Source: Caldimonas thermodepolymerans (GTDB lineage Bacteria > Pseudomonadota > Gammaproteobacteria > Burkholderiales > Burkholderiaceae_C). Taken from it: a stretch of 64,000 nt of DNA. Under the pieces are notes generated by a model that was given only the letters and a program-made list of their open reading frames with translations, was not told the DNA's origin and did not search any database. The position numbers and the translations under genes were made by a program. Below, in pieces: positions 1 through 10,559 of the stretch (its first letter is position 1; every line of letters starts with the position of its first letter). The stretch spans positions 3,100,001 to 3,164,000 of the forward strand of contig NZ_CP064338.1 in NCBI RefSeq assembly GCF_015476235.1, given 5' to 3'.

Positions 1-1199
1 AGGAGAAGGCGCTCGGCCAGGAAGTGGTGGGCTCGCTGTCGCCCGGCCAGGCGCTGGTCGGCGTGGTGCACCGCGAGCTCGCCGCGACGATGGGCGAAGG
101 CGTGTCCGACCTCAACCTGGCGACCCAGCCGCCGGCGGTGATCCTGATGGCCGGCCTGCAGGGCGCGGGCAAGACCACGACCACCGCCAAGCTCGCCAAG
201 CACCTGATCGAGAAGCGCAAGAAGAAGGTGCTGACGGTCTCGGCCGACGTGTACCGGCCGGCCGCCATCGAGCAGCTGAAGACGGTCACGAAGCAGGCCG
301 GCGCCGAATGGTTCCCGTCCAGCCCGAACGACAAGCCGGTCGACATCGCGCTGGCCGCGCTCGACCACGCACGGCGCCACTACTTCGACGTGCTGCTGGT
401 CGACACCGCCGGCCGGCTGGCGATCGACGAGGCGATGATGGCCGAGATCCGCGATCTGCACGCCGCGCTCAAGCCGGTCGAGACCCTGTTCGTGGTCGAC
501 GCGATGCAGGGCCAGGACGCGGTCAACACGGCCAAGGCCTTCAAGGACGCCCTGCCGCTGACCGGCGTGGTGCTGACCAAGCTCGACGGCGATGCGCGCG
601 GCGGCGCGGCGCTGTCGGTGCGCGCCATCACCGGTGCGCCGATCAAGTTCGCCGGCGTCTCCGAGAAGATCGACGGCCTGGAGGTGTTCGACGCCGAACG
701 CCACGCCGGCCGCGTGCTCGGCATGGGCGACATCGTCGCGCTGGTCGAGGAAGTCCAGAAGGGCGTGGACCTGAAGGCGGCCGAGAAGCTCGCACAGAAG
801 GTCAAGTCCGGCGAGGGCTTCGACCTCAACGACTTCCTCGCGCAGATCTCGCAGATGAAGAAGATGGGCGGCCTGGCCGGCCTGCTCGACAAGCTGCCGA
901 CCCAGGTGGCCGCCAAGGCGGGGCAGGCCGACATGGACCGCGCCGAGCGCGACATCCGCCGCATGGAAGGCATCATCAACTCGATGACGCCGCTGGAGCG
1001 CCGCAAGCCCGAGCTGATCAAGGCCAGCCGCAAGCGCCGCATCGCCGCCGGCGCCGGCGTGCAGGTGCAGGAGGTCAACCGCCTGCTCAACCAGTTCGAG
1101 CAGATGCAGGCGATGATGAAGAAGATGAAGGGCGGCGGCCTGATGAAGATGATGAAGCGCATGGGCGGCCTGAAGGGCCTGCCTGGCCTCGGGCGGTAA
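1..1199 (+). CDS. ffh: Signal recognition particle protein Ffh (5' truncated by window)
   Basis: GTPase subunit of the signal recognition particle. It binds 4.5S RNA and signal sequences of nascent inner-membrane proteins and docks with FtsY. The reading frame is already open at base 3, so only the first part of the N domain is missing. Visible in order are the P-loop GLQGAGKTTTTAKLA, the DTAGR motif, the TKLDGDARGG motif, and a C-terminal methionine-rich M domain ending in MKKMKGGGLMKMMKRMGG. The M domain is the signal-peptide and RNA-binding part and appears complete to the stop at 1197-1199. FtsY, its receptor, lies 0.9 kb downstream on the opposite strand. Confidence 0.97.
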   Translation, partial: EKALGQEVVGSLSPGQALVGVVHRELAATMGEGVSDLNLATQPPAVILMAGLQGAGKTTTTAKLAKHLIEKRKKKVLTVSADVYRPAAIEQLKTVTKQAGAEWFPSSPNDKPVDIALAALDHARRHYFDVLLVDTAGRLAIDEAMMAEIRDLHAALKPVETLFVVDAMQGQDAVNTAKAFKDALPLTGVVLTKLDGDARGGAALSVRAITGAPIKFAGVSEKIDGLEVFDAERHAGRVLGMGDIVALVEEVQKGVDLKAAEKLAQKVKSGEGFDLNDFLAQISQMKKMGGLAGLLDKLPTQVAAKAGQADMDRAERDIRRMEGIINSMTPLERRKPELIKASRKRRIAAGAGVQVQEVNRLLNQFEQMQAMMKKMKGGGLMKMMKRMGGLKGLPGLGR

Positions 1200-1328
1200 C
1201 GGTTTGTTAGCCGCGCCCGGCGTCCTGTGCAGGAATGGGCACTTCGCCGTCCTCGCCTGCAGGTTCACGAGTTGACCCGACCGGGAGGGGCCGCTAAGGT
1301 CCCGCTCAAGTCGGAACACTCGTCTGCA

Positions 1329-2045
1329 ATGGAACCCGTATTCATCCTGCTCGCACTGGCCGTGCTCGTCGTGGCCCTGTGCTGGTGGTGGCTGCGCCGC
1401 AGCGCCGCGACCCCGAACGCGCACCCCGGCAAGCGCAGCCTCGAACACCTGGACACGCTGATGGCGTGGACCCCGGAGCCCACCCGCATCCTCACCTCGA
1501 CCGAACGGCAGGCCTACATGGTGCTGCGCCGGGCCCTGCCCGACCATGTCATCTTCGCCCAGGTGCCGCTGGCGCGTTTCCTCAAGGTGCCGACCCGGCA
1601 TTCGTACAGCGAGTGGGTGCGCCGCGTCGGCCAGCTGTGTGCCGACTTCGTCGTCTGCGACAACGCGTCCCAGGTGATCGCGGTCGTCGAGGTGCGCGCG
1701 CCCGAAGGCCAGGAGAAGGAACGCACGCTCAGGCGCCAGGCGCGCATGGACCGCGTGCTGCAGGCCGCGGGACTGCCCCTGCATGTCTGGCGCGAGAACC
1801 AGATCCCGTCGGCCACCGCGGCGCGGCTGGCGCTGCTGGAGCACATGGCCGAGGACGCGCAGGACACCGGGCTGGACGACACCCGTCCCGAGGCCGCCAA
1901 CGGAGCCTCGCGCGTCGATTCGAACTTCCCGATCATCAACGGCGTGCGCGAGCGGCGCGAGGAGCCGCCGCCGTCGACCTGGTTCGACGACCTCGATTCG
2001 GGCCCGATGCCGCTCGGCCCGGCCCCGACCAGCCGGCCGCATTGA
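1329..2045 (+). CDS. DUF2726-domain membrane-anchored protein
   Basis: A 238-residue protein of unknown function. An N-terminal hydrophobic helix (about residues 4-23, ending WWWLRR) probably anchors it in the inner membrane. The central part from about residue 52 has the look of DUF2726, a family with a predicted restriction-endonuclease-like fold: LTSTERQAYMVLRRALPD, then ADFVVCDN and VIAVVEV. The C-terminal 60 residues are acidic, proline-rich and probably disordered. The start ATG at 1329 was chosen because it gives the membrane anchor; an upstream extension in the same frame has no support. DUF2726 assignment is from motif memory and the activity is unknown. Confidence 0.7.
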   Translation: MEPVFILLALAVLVVALCWWWLRRSAATPNAHPGKRSLEHLDTLMAWTPEPTRILTSTERQAYMVLRRALPDHVIFAQVPLARFLKVPTRHSYSEWVRRVGQLCADFVVCDNASQVIAVVEVRAPEGQEKERTLRRQARMDRVLQAAGLPLHVWRENQIPSATAARLALLEHMAEDAQDTGLDDTRPEAANGASRVDSNFPIINGVRERREEPPPSTWFDDLDSGPMPLGPAPTSRPH

Positions 2046-2097
2046 CCCGCCCGCGCACGCGACGGCCTGCTGCCCCGCGCAGCGGCCTGCCGGGCCG

Positions 2098-3156
2098 TCA
2101 GTCCAGCAGCGCCTGCGCGAACTCGCGCGCGTTGAAGGTCTGCAGGTCCTCGAGCTTCTCGCCCACGCCGATGAAGTACACCGGCACCGGGCGCTCGCGC
2201 GCGATCGCCGCGAGCACGCCGCCCTTGGCGGTGCCGTCCAGCTTGGTGACGATCAGGCCGGTCAGCTGCAGCGCGTCGTCGAAGGCCTTGACCTGGGCCA
2301 GCGCGTTCTGGCCGGTGTTGCCGTCGACCACCAGCAGCACCTCGTGCGGTGCGGTCTCGTCGGCCTTGGCGATCACGCGGCGGATCTTCTTCAGCTCCTC
2401 CATCAGGTGCAGCTGCGTCGGCAGCCGCCCGGCGGTGTCGGCGATCACGACGTCGCAGCCGCGCGCACGGCCGGCCGTCACCGCGTCATAGGTCACCGCG
2501 GCCGGGTCGCCGCCTTCCTGGCTGACGATCTCGACCTGGTTGCGGTCGGCCCACACCGCGAGCTGCTCGCGCGCCGCGGCACGGAAGGTGTCGGCCGCAG
2601 CCAGCAGCACCTTCTGGTTCGATTCGGCCAGGTGGCGCGTGAGCTTGCCGATGCTGGTGGTCTTGCCCGCGCCGTTGACGCCCACGACCATCATCACGGT
2701 CGGCGTGTACCGGCCCACGACCAGCGGCTTCTCGAGCGGCTTGAGCAGGTCGGTCACTGCATCGACCAGCAGCGCCTTGACGGCCGCCGCGTCGGTGGCC
2801 TTGCTTTCCTTGACCCGGCGCTTGAGGTCGGCAAGCAGGTGCTCGGTCGCCTTCACGCCGGCGTCGGCCATCAGCAGCGCGGCCTCGAGCTCCTCGTACA
2901 GCGCGTCGTCGATGCGCGCGCCGACGAACACCTGGGTGATGCTCGAGCCGGTGCGGCGCAGGCCCTGCTTGAGCTTGTCCAGCCACGAGCGGCGCTCGGG
3001 CGCGGGCTCGGCCGGCGCCGCCGCTACCGCGGGAGCCGGCGCCGCGGGCTCGACCGGCGCCTGGGGCGCGGGGGCGGCCGGCGCTTCGACAGGGGCAGGT
3101 GCAGGGGCAGGCGCGGAGGCCGGCGGGGGGGATTTTTTCTTGAAGAAACTGAACAT
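2098..3156 (-). CDS. ftsY: Signal recognition particle receptor FtsY
   Basis: SRP receptor GTPase that docks ribosome-nascent chain-SRP complexes at the membrane. The start is MFSFFKKK (352 aa). It is followed by an Ala/Pro-rich acidic A domain of about 50 residues, the N domain, and the G domain with GVNGAGKTTSIGKLTRHL, DTAGRLPTQ and TKLDGTAKGG. The C-terminal motif is the usual FtsY GVGEKLEDLQTF. Start ATG at 3156 was taken because it begins with the basic amphipathic MFSFFKKK typical of the family; a longer in-frame extension upstream runs through the divergent rsmD region and is rejected. It is divergent from rsmD, a pairing common in Proteobacteria. Confidence 0.97.
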   Translation of the reverse strand: MFSFFKKKSPPPASAPAPAPAPVEAPAAPAPQAPVEPAAPAPAVAAAPAEPAPERRSWLDKLKQGLRRTGSSITQVFVGARIDDALYEELEAALLMADAGVKATEHLLADLKRRVKESKATDAAAVKALLVDAVTDLLKPLEKPLVVGRYTPTVMMVVGVNGAGKTTSIGKLTRHLAESNQKVLLAAADTFRAAAREQLAVWADRNQVEIVSQEGGDPAAVTYDAVTAGRARGCDVVIADTAGRLPTQLHLMEELKKIRRVIAKADETAPHEVLLVVDGNTGQNALAQVKAFDDALQLTGLIVTKLDGTAKGGVLAAIARERPVPVYFIGVGEKLEDLQTFNAREFAQALLD

Positions 3157-3243
3157 GGGTGCCTTGAGTCGTGCCGTCGATTCTAAGAAACCGGGCTGCC
3201 CCTGCCGCGCCTGCCTACAATCGACGCCCTGCACGTCCCGAGC

Positions 3244-4644
<1,401 letters not shown>

Positions 4645-4666
4645 GGGCCAGGACGCCCGTACCCGC

Positions 4667-5074
4667 TCAACGTCCCTGCAGCCCCGCCGTCGGGACTGCG
4701 GCCGCCTGCGCCTGGCGCTGCGACTTGAACCGCTTCTTGCGACGCGGCTTCCGAGGAGGCTGGTCGTCCTGCGCATCCGGCTGCGCGCGTGGCGGCACGC
4801 CGTGGATGCCGCCGGCGGCGACGGGCTCGGCCTCGATGCGGCGCCGCTCGCGTTCCAGCTGCTGCGCCGCGGCCTGGTGGCGCTGCTGCGCCTGCCATGC
4901 CTCGGCATGCTGCGCATCGGAACGCTCGTCCCGGACATCCAGCGCCTGTGCGCCGGGCCCGCAGGGCTGCTGCGCGTAGACGTTGCCGCAGCGGTAGACC
5001 GCCTGCGGCGGCGCGCCGGCAGCGCCGGCCGCAACGCACAGCGATGCGGCGACGAGCAGCGCGCGGGCCCTCAT
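4667..5074 (-). CDS. DUF4124-like secreted protein
   Basis: A 135-residue exported protein. The N-terminus [21 protein letters not shown] is a Sec signal peptide. It is followed by a short DUF4124-like segment [13 protein letters not shown], in which two cysteines can pair, then a Gln/Arg-rich coiled stretch and a highly basic tail [15 protein letters not shown]. Its ATG overlaps the pth stop codon (ATGA), so the two are translationally coupled. Function is unknown; the basic tail suggests nucleic-acid or cell-wall contact, but that is inference only. Confidence 0.75.
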   Translation of the reverse strand: MRARALLVAASLCVAAGAAGAPPQAVYRCGNVYAQQPCGPGAQALDVRDERSDAQHAEAWQAQQRHQAAAQQLERERRRIEAEPVAAGGIHGVPPRAQPDAQDDQPPRKPRRKKRFKSQRQAQAAAVPTAGLQGR

Positions 5075-5697
5075 GAGGCGGCGGGCTCCTGCGGACGCGG
5101 CGGCTTGGGCCGCGGGGGCTTGGCATGGATCAGGCGCTGCGCCGCCTCCATGTCGCCGTGCAGCATCGCATCCAGCGCCTGCATCGAGCGGTCGATGCAC
5201 TGCTCGAGCGCCTCGCGGTGCTCGGGCGCGGGCTTGCGCAGCACGTAGTCGGCCACCTCGGACTTCACGCCCGGATGCCCGATGCCCAGGCGCAGGCGCC
5301 AGAAGTCGGCACTGCCCAGCTGGGCCTGGATGTCCTTGAGGCCGTTGTGGCCCGCATGGCCGCCGCCCAGCTTGATCTTCATCTGCCCGGGCGGCAGGTC
5401 GAGTTCGTCGTGCGCGACCAGGATCTCCTGCGGCGCGATCTTGAAGAAGCGCGCCAGCGCCGCCACCGACAGGCCGGAGCGGTTCATGTAGGTCTGCGGC
5501 TGCAGCAGCCACACCGGCCCGGGCACGTCCGGGCACGGGCGGTTCACGCGCGCCAGCAGGCCGTGGTAGGTGCGCTCGGCGTGCAGCGTAGCGCCGAGCT
5601 TGCGGGCCACCGCGTCCACCCACCAGAAGCCGGCGTTGTGGCGGGTCGCTTCGTATTCCGGCCCGGGATTGCCCAGGCCCACAAACAGACGGATCAT
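5071..5697 (-). CDS. pth: Peptidyl-tRNA hydrolase
   Basis: Releases tRNA from peptidyl-tRNAs that drop off the ribosome; essential in most bacteria. The 208-residue protein starts [24 protein letters not shown], containing the active-site Asn and the catalytic His20-equivalent. The central [12 protein letters not shown] and [26 protein letters not shown] are the other family signatures. The last 25 residues are a Pro/Lys-rich extension ([13 protein letters not shown]) beyond the usual end at about 190 residues. Stop overlaps the next gene's start. Confidence 0.97.
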   Translation of the reverse strand: MIRLFVGLGNPGPEYEATRHNAGFWWVDAVARKLGATLHAERTYHGLLARVNRPCPDVPGPVWLLQPQTYMNRSGLSVAALARFFKIAPQEILVAHDELDLPPGQMKIKLGGGHAGHNGLKDIQAQLGSADFWRLRLGIGHPGVKSEVADYVLRKPAPEHREALEQCIDRSMQALDAMLHGDMEAAQRLIHAKPPRPKPPRPQEPAAS

Positions 5698-5801
5698 GGG
5701 TCGCGATTATCGGGGGACGACCGGGGCGGCGCCGCCTGACGCGCAGGCAACGCCGGCCACGAGCTTGCAAGCGATTGAAAACAGGTGCGGGCCGCGCCCT
5801 C

Positions 5802-6992
5802 TCACCCACCCGCACCGGAAATGGTGCGGGCCTGCCCGGCGCGGTAGCCCACGACCGCCAGCACCACGGTGCTCGCGGCCAGCCCCGCGAGCGGCGCGGT
5901 CCAGCCGCCGGACAGGTCGTGCGCCAGCCCGAACAACAGCGGGCCCGCCGCCGCGAGCAGGTAGCCGATCGACTGCGACATCAGCGACAGCGACGCGGCC
6001 TGCCGGTGGTCGGTGGTGCGCAGGCCGATGAACGCCAGCGCCAGCGGGAACGACAGCCCGGAACCCAGCCCCGCCAGCGACACCCACAGCAGCGCCCACG
6101 CGGGATGCAGCATCAGGCCCAGCACGCCCGTGAGGATCACGAGCGAGGCGAACACCGCGAGCGCACGCTGGTCGGGGCGCGCCGCGAGCAGGCGCGGCAT
6201 GGTCGCGCTGGCCACCAGCGAGACGAGCTGGAAGGCGGTGATCATCAGGCCGGCCACGGCCGGGTCGTAGCCGGCGTCCTGGATCACGCGCGGGAACCAT
6301 CCCACCGGGACGTAGAAGCAGATCGACTGCAGCCCCATGAAGGCGGTGACGCACCAGGCCAGCGGCGAACGCCACACCGAGGTGTTTGCCGCGACCGGGT
6401 CGGCCGGTGGCTCGGGCGCGCGCGGGCGCAGGAAGGCGCGCGCCCACAGGATCGCCGCGGCGGCAGCCGGCAGCGCCCAGGCCGCCAGCGCGCCGCGCCA
6501 GCCGCCCGGCAGCACGCGCTCCAGCGGCACCGCCAGCCCCGTGCCGGCGGCGGCACTCAGCGCCAGCACCATCGCGTAGAGCGTGGTCAACGTGCCCACG
6601 TGCGCGGCGTAGTCGCGCTTGATGAAGCTGGGCGCGAGCACGTTGCCGACCGCGATGCCCGCCGCAAGCACCAGCGTGCCGGCATACAGCGCCGCCGTCG
6701 GGCCGGCCGAGCGCAGCAGCACGCCGGCCAGCAGCATCAGCATCGCGCAGGCCGCGGTACGTTCCAGCCCCAGCCGGCGCGCGAAGCCCGCCAGCGGGGA
6801 GAACGCCGCGAAGGCCAGCAGCGGCAGGCTGGTCAGCATCCCGAGCGCCGTGCCGGACAGGCCGGTGGTTTCCTGGATGCTGCCCACCAGCGGCCCGACC
6901 GCGGTGATCGCCGGCCGCAGGTTGACGGCCAGCAGCAGGAAGGCGAGGAAGGCCGGCAGCTGCGCGCGCCGGAACAGCGGTGGTTTGCTCAT
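5802..6992 (-). CDS. MFS transporter, CynX/NimT type
   Basis: Twelve-helix major facilitator of 396 residues with no cytoplasmic tail. The N-terminal LLAVNLRPAITAVGPLVGSI is the signature of the cyanate / 2-nitroimidazole transporter branch (CynX, NimT/YeaN). Alternating hydrophobic segments continue through to ASTVVLAVVGYRAGQA near the C-terminus. Substrate cannot be told from sequence, and no cyanase gene is near. It is monocistronic, separated by 100 bp from pth and by a terminator from rplY. An in-frame upstream extension lacks family similarity, so ATG at 6992 is preferred. Confidence 0.88.
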   Translation of the reverse strand: MSKPPLFRRAQLPAFLAFLLLAVNLRPAITAVGPLVGSIQETTGLSGTALGMLTSLPLLAFAAFSPLAGFARRLGLERTAACAMLMLLAGVLLRSAGPTAALYAGTLVLAAGIAVGNVLAPSFIKRDYAAHVGTLTTLYAMVLALSAAAGTGLAVPLERVLPGGWRGALAAWALPAAAAAILWARAFLRPRAPEPPADPVAANTSVWRSPLAWCVTAFMGLQSICFYVPVGWFPRVIQDAGYDPAVAGLMITAFQLVSLVASATMPRLLAARPDQRALAVFASLVILTGVLGLMLHPAWALLWVSLAGLGSGLSFPLALAFIGLRTTDHRQAASLSLMSQSIGYLLAAAGPLLFGLAHDLSGGWTAPLAGLAASTVVLAVVGYRAGQARTISGAGG

Positions 6993-7068
6993 CGTCGTGC
7001 CCGTGGCCTGCGGCCGGGCATGGGGTCATGCGCGGCCGGGCCGACGCAAGGCTACACGAAGACGCATG

Positions 7069-7091
7069 AAAAAAGCCCCGCAGTGCGGGGC
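7069..7091 (-). terminator. Rho-independent terminator of rplY
   Basis: On the minus strand GCCCCGCA and TGCGGGGC form an eight-bp stem with a one-base loop, followed by six Ts. It lies 30 bp past the rplY stop. Confidence 0.9.
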
Positions 7092-7122
7092 TTTCGTCCG
7101 AAAGTTTCGAGGCAGGAGCCGA

Positions 7123-7755
7123 TCACTTCTTGCCCTTGCCCTTGCCCTTGGCGGGCTCGGCAGCGGGGGCGGCGGCGGTCGGATCGACGATCACTTCCTC
7201 GACCGGCGGCACCGCGGTGGCGATGGCCGGGTTCGGCTTGCCGTGGGTCATGACCTTCACGCCCTTGGGCAGCTTGATGTCGTTGACGTGCAGCGACTGG
7301 CCCTTGTTCAGGCCGCTCAGGTCCACCTCGATGAACTCGGGCAGCTGTTGCGCCAGGCACTGGATCTCCAGCTCGGTGGCGACGTGGGAGATCGTGCACT
7401 TGTCGGTCTTGACGGCCGGCGATTCTTCCTCGTTCACGAAGTGCAGCGGCACCTTCTTGACGATCTTGGTCGTCGGGTCGACGCGCTGGAAGTCCACGTG
7501 CAGCACCAGCGGCTTGTAGGCGTGCATCTGGTAGTCACGCAGCAGCACCTGCTCGACCTTGCCGTTCAGTTCCATCTCGAGGATGGACGAATGGAAGGCT
7601 TCCTTCTTCAGCGCGTGGAACAGCGCGTTGTGGTCGAGCTCGATCATCTTCGGCTCGCCCGCACCGTAGACGATGCCCGGGACCTTGCCGGCCTTGCGCA
7701 GGCGGCGGCTCGCTCCGGTCCCCTGCACTTGGCGCTCAAATGCGACGAATTTCAT
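7123..7755 (-). CDS. rplY: 50S ribosomal protein L25 (general stress protein Ctc)
   Basis: 5S rRNA-binding ribosomal protein of the long TL5/CTC type (210 aa). The N-terminal half [31 protein letters not shown] is the L25 beta-barrel that binds 5S rRNA; the C-terminal half (from about residue 95) is the TL5 extension. The tail ends with an Ala/Pro linker and a run of [13 protein letters not shown] ribosome-binding site lies six bases before the ATG. The order prs-rplY-pth on the same strand is a familiar proteobacterial arrangement, although here an MFS gene separates rplY from pth. Confidence 0.97.
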   Translation of the reverse strand: MKFVAFERQVQGTGASRRLRKAGKVPGIVYGAGEPKMIELDHNALFHALKKEAFHSSILEMELNGKVEQVLLRDYQMHAYKPLVLHVDFQRVDPTTKIVKKVPLHFVNEEESPAVKTDKCTISHVATELEIQCLAQQLPEFIEVDLSGLNKGQSLHVNDIKLPKGVKVMTHGKPNPAIATAVPPVEEVIVDPTAAAPAAEPAKGKGKGKK

Positions 7756-7861
7756 TCGTTTCTCCAGTCAATACGCGTCCGCGACCAGACGCAAGAACGG
7801 CCGTGTCACCACGGCCCTGTGGCCGGGCGGCCCACGTGCGGCCGCCCGTGGCGTTCCCGGC

Positions 7862-8824
7862 TCAGAAGTTGTTGTTCTGCTCCGAGAACAGGGAAGTCAC
7901 CGACTCGCCGTCGGAGATCCGCCGGATGGTTTCGGCGAACAGGAAAGCCACCGACAGCTGGCGGATCTTGCCGATCGACTTGGCGGCCTCGGCCAGCGGG
8001 ATGGTGTTGGTGATCACCACCTCGTCGAGGGCGGAATTCTGGATGCGCTCCAGCGCGGGGCCGGAGAACACCGGGTGGGTGCAGTAGGCGTAGACCGACT
8101 TGGCGTTGCGCTCCTTGAGCACCTCGGCCGCCTTCACCAGCGTGCCGGCGGTGTCGATCATGTCGTCCATGATCACGCAGTTGCGGCCCTCGATCTCGCC
8201 GATGACGTGCATCACTTCCGAGACGTTGGCCTTGGGACGGCGCTTGTCGATGATGGCCAGGTCGCAGCCCAGCTGCTTGGCCAGCGCACGGGCGCGCACC
8301 ACGCCGCCGACGTCGGGCGAGACCACCACCAGGTCCTTGTAGCTGCGCGACTTCAGGTCGGCCAGCAGGACCGGCGAGGCGTAGATGTTGTCGACCGGGA
8401 TGTCGAAGAAGCCCTGGATCTGGTCGGCGTGCAGGTCCATCGTCAGCACGCGGTTGACGCCGACGACCTCCAGCATGTTGGCCACCACCTTCGCACTGAT
8501 CGGCACGCGGGTCGAGCGCGGGCGGCGGTCCTGGCGGGCATAGCCGAAGTACGGGATCACGGCCGTGATGCGGCGCGCCGAGGCACGCTTGAGCGCATCG
8601 ACCATGATGCACAGCTCCATCACGTGCTCGTTGGTCGGCGCGCAGGTGGGCTGCACCACGAACACGTCGCGGCCGCGCACGTTCTGCTGGATCTCGACCG
8701 AGACCTCGCCATCCGAGAAGCGGCCCACCGCCGCACGTCCCAGCGTCAGGCCGAGATGGGTGGCGATTTCCTGGGCAAGCGAGGGATTGGCGTTGCCGGT
8801 GAACAGCAAGGTGTCGGACAGCAT
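7862..8824 (-). CDS. prs: Ribose-phosphate pyrophosphokinase (PRPP synthetase)
   Basis: Makes PRPP from ribose 5-phosphate and ATP for nucleotide, His, Trp and NAD synthesis. The protein is 320 aa, the normal length. Recognisable segments are [14 protein letters not shown] at the N-terminus, the ATP-loop [18 protein letters not shown], the Mg-binding [18 protein letters not shown], and the PRPP-binding loop [14 protein letters not shown]. It is transcribed from the tRNA-Gln / ispE side towards rplY, 106 bp upstream of it. Confidence 0.98.
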   Translation of the reverse strand: MLSDTLLFTGNANPSLAQEIATHLGLTLGRAAVGRFSDGEVSVEIQQNVRGRDVFVVQPTCAPTNEHVMELCIMVDALKRASARRITAVIPYFGYARQDRRPRSTRVPISAKVVANMLEVVGVNRVLTMDLHADQIQGFFDIPVDNIYASPVLLADLKSRSYKDLVVVSPDVGGVVRARALAKQLGCDLAIIDKRRPKANVSEVMHVIGEIEGRNCVIMDDMIDTAGTLVKAAEVLKERNAKSVYAYCTHPVFSGPALERIQNSALDEVVITNTIPLAEAAKSIGKIRQLSVAFLFAETIRRISDGESVTSLFSEQNNNF

Positions 8825-8972
8825 CTTCCTCTCCGTCGAGGCCTACAGGACTGCGTCGTGACCGTCTCGCGTGATGTCACCCTGCAAGCAGAGCACCAAC
8901 TTCGCCCGGTATGGCTCAAAAACTACGGAAGCTCTGGGCCGATGCTACGACCCAGAGCTTCCTGGATTGGTT

Positions 8973-9049
8973 TGGCAGGGGAGGAAGGACTCGAACCCTC
9001 GAATGTCGGAATCAAAATCCGATGCCTTAACCAACTTGGCGACTCCCCT
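8973..9049 (-). tRNA. tRNA-Gln (anticodon TTG)
   Basis: On the minus strand the acceptor AGGGGAG pairs with CTCCCCT, followed by discriminator G and encoded CCA. The anticodon arm CGGAT-TTTTGAT-TCCGA has the anticodon TTG, and the T loop TTCGAGT is canonical. It is located between ispE and prs, as in many Burkholderiales. Confidence 0.97.
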
Positions 9050-9106
9050 ACACAGGCCCTCGCCACCGCCTTGCGGCCGCTGCGCGAGCCCAGAAAACGT
9101 CGCTTT

Positions 9107-9994
9107 TCAGTCCGGCGTCCAGTCCCGCAGGGGATGGGACTCCAGGCTGCGGCACCTTCTTGCACGCCACCCGGCCGGCAACTCCAGGAGCTGCTCGCCA
9201 TCGGACGCCTCCAAGGCACCGATTCTCGCAAACACCGCGCTGCCCGAGCCCGTCATCCGGCCATGGCCGAACCGTGCTTCCAGCAGCTCCACCGCCTGAC
9301 CCACGCCGCTGCACAGCGCCTGTGCCGCATCCTGCATGTCGTTGCGACCGAACAATCCTGCCGCACCGCCCTGCCGGGCCTCGCATTTGGCGGTCTCTGC
9401 GAGAAAGACCGAGATCATAGCAGGTTTTGTGTCGCGAACCAAGAGGGGGCTCGAAAAAATTTCACGCGTGGGCAGGTGCGCCGGCGGCTTGACCACCATG
9501 TAGTCGGCCGCGGGCAGCGCCAGCGGCGTCAGCTGCTCGCCGATGCCTTCGACCCACGCAGGCCCCGTGCCGAGGAAGAACGGCACGTCCGCGCCCAGCG
9601 TCACGCCGATGCGCATCAGCTGCGCGCGGTTCAGGCCCAGTCCCCACAGGCGGTTCAGCGCGATCAGCACGGTGGCCGCATCCGAGCTGCCGCCGCCCAT
9701 CCCGGCCCCGGACGGTACTTCCTTCAGGATCGAGATGTCGGCCCCCAGGCGCGTGCCGCTGGCGGCCTGCAGCGCGCGCGCGGCGCGCAGGCACAGGTCG
9801 TCCTCGGGCAGCGGCTCGCCCAGGTCGTGCCGCACGATGCGGCCGTCGCCGCGCCGCTCGAAATGCAGCGTGTCGCACCAGTCGATCGGCACGAAGACGG
9901 ACTGCAGCAGGTGGTAGCCGTCGGCGCGGCGGCCGGTGATGTGCAGGAACAGGTTCAGCTTGGCCGGCGCCGGCACGTCGTACAGGGCTTTCAT
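9107..9994 (-). CDS. ispE: 4-diphosphocytidyl-2-C-methyl-D-erythritol kinase
   Basis: GHMP-family kinase of the MEP isoprenoid pathway that phosphorylates CDP-ME. The N-terminus PAPAKLNLFLHITGRRADGYH supplies the catalytic Lys. The glycine-rich ATP loop EVPSGAGMGGGSSDAA is at about residues 90-106, and the third GHMP motif MTGSGSAVFA is near residue 258. Length 295 aa is normal. The ATG at 9994 is used rather than the GTG one codon upstream. It is 19 bp downstream of lolB and probably co-transcribed with lolB and the TPR gene. Confidence 0.96.
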   Translation of the reverse strand: MKALYDVPAPAKLNLFLHITGRRADGYHLLQSVFVPIDWCDTLHFERRGDGRIVRHDLGEPLPEDDLCLRAARALQAASGTRLGADISILKEVPSGAGMGGGSSDAATVLIALNRLWGLGLNRAQLMRIGVTLGADVPFFLGTGPAWVEGIGEQLTPLALPAADYMVVKPPAHLPTREIFSSPLLVRDTKPAMISVFLAETAKCEARQGGAAGLFGRNDMQDAAQALCSGVGQAVELLEARFGHGRMTGSGSAVFARIGALEASDGEQLLELPAGWRARRCRSLESHPLRDWTPD

Positions 9995-10013
9995 CACGGC
10001 AACGAAGGAGGTG

Positions 10014-10559
10014 TCAGCTGCGGTCCAGGCGCGCGCGCACGGTCACCACCGGCGGCACCTGGCGCACCGCGGTGATCAGGCCGTCGGCGGCCTGCTCCAG
10101 CTGCACGCTCCAGCCCAGCTGCCGGAAGCCCGGGGCACCGCCGTCCAGCGGCTCGCTGGCTGCCCCGGGCCAGGGCTCGCCGCGCAGCCAGTGGAACAGG
10201 GCCACGACCGGCAGCGGCTCGCCGACCATCTCGCGCGTCAGCTCGTCCAGGTCCGCGTAGCGCTGCGTGCGGCCTTCGGCGCGCAGCCAGGCCTCGCCAG
10301 GCTGCCACCAGGCCACGGCCACCGTGGTGCCGAGGGTGTTGGACAGGCGCAGCTCGCCGCGGGCGGCCTCGCCCAGCAGCTCGAAGAAGGCGGTCGAGGC
10401 GCGTGGCGATTCGCCGGGGCGCGCGGCCTCGATGCGGATCGCCAACCGCCCGGATGCCGCCATCGCCAACCCTTCGACCGGCGAGCGCAGGCTGGCGCAG
10501 CCGGCCAGCAGCACGGCCAGCGCAAGCAGCAGCAGCCGGGGCAGGCGGACCGTGCGCAT
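10014..10559 (-). CDS. lolB: Outer-membrane lipoprotein receptor LolB
   Basis: Accepts lipoproteins from the periplasmic carrier LolA and inserts them in the outer membrane. The 181-residue precursor has a lipoprotein signal with lipobox LAGC (LLALAVLLAGCASL). The mature part contains ASGRLAIRI, TAFFELLGEAARGELRLSNTLGTT and the family-typical LFHWLRGEPWPG. Its ATG overlaps the TGA of the upstream TPR gene. The order TPR-lolB-ispE is characteristic of Betaproteobacteria. Confidence 0.93.
   Translation of the reverse strand: MRTVRLPRLLLLALAVLLAGCASLRSPVEGLAMAASGRLAIRIEAARPGESPRASTAFFELLGEAARGELRLSNTLGTTVAVAWWQPGEAWLRAEGRTQRYADLDELTREMVGEPLPVVALFHWLRGEPWPGAASEPLDGGAPGFRQLGWSVQLEQAADGLITAVRQVPPVVTVRARLDRS

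Noticed and set aside
308-1210. Long Arg/Ala/Gly-rich ORFs in other frames of ffh, ftsY, mutM, recN and similar genes
   Set aside because: Typical alternate-frame shadows in high-GC DNA; compositions are biased and the true frames have clear family motifs.
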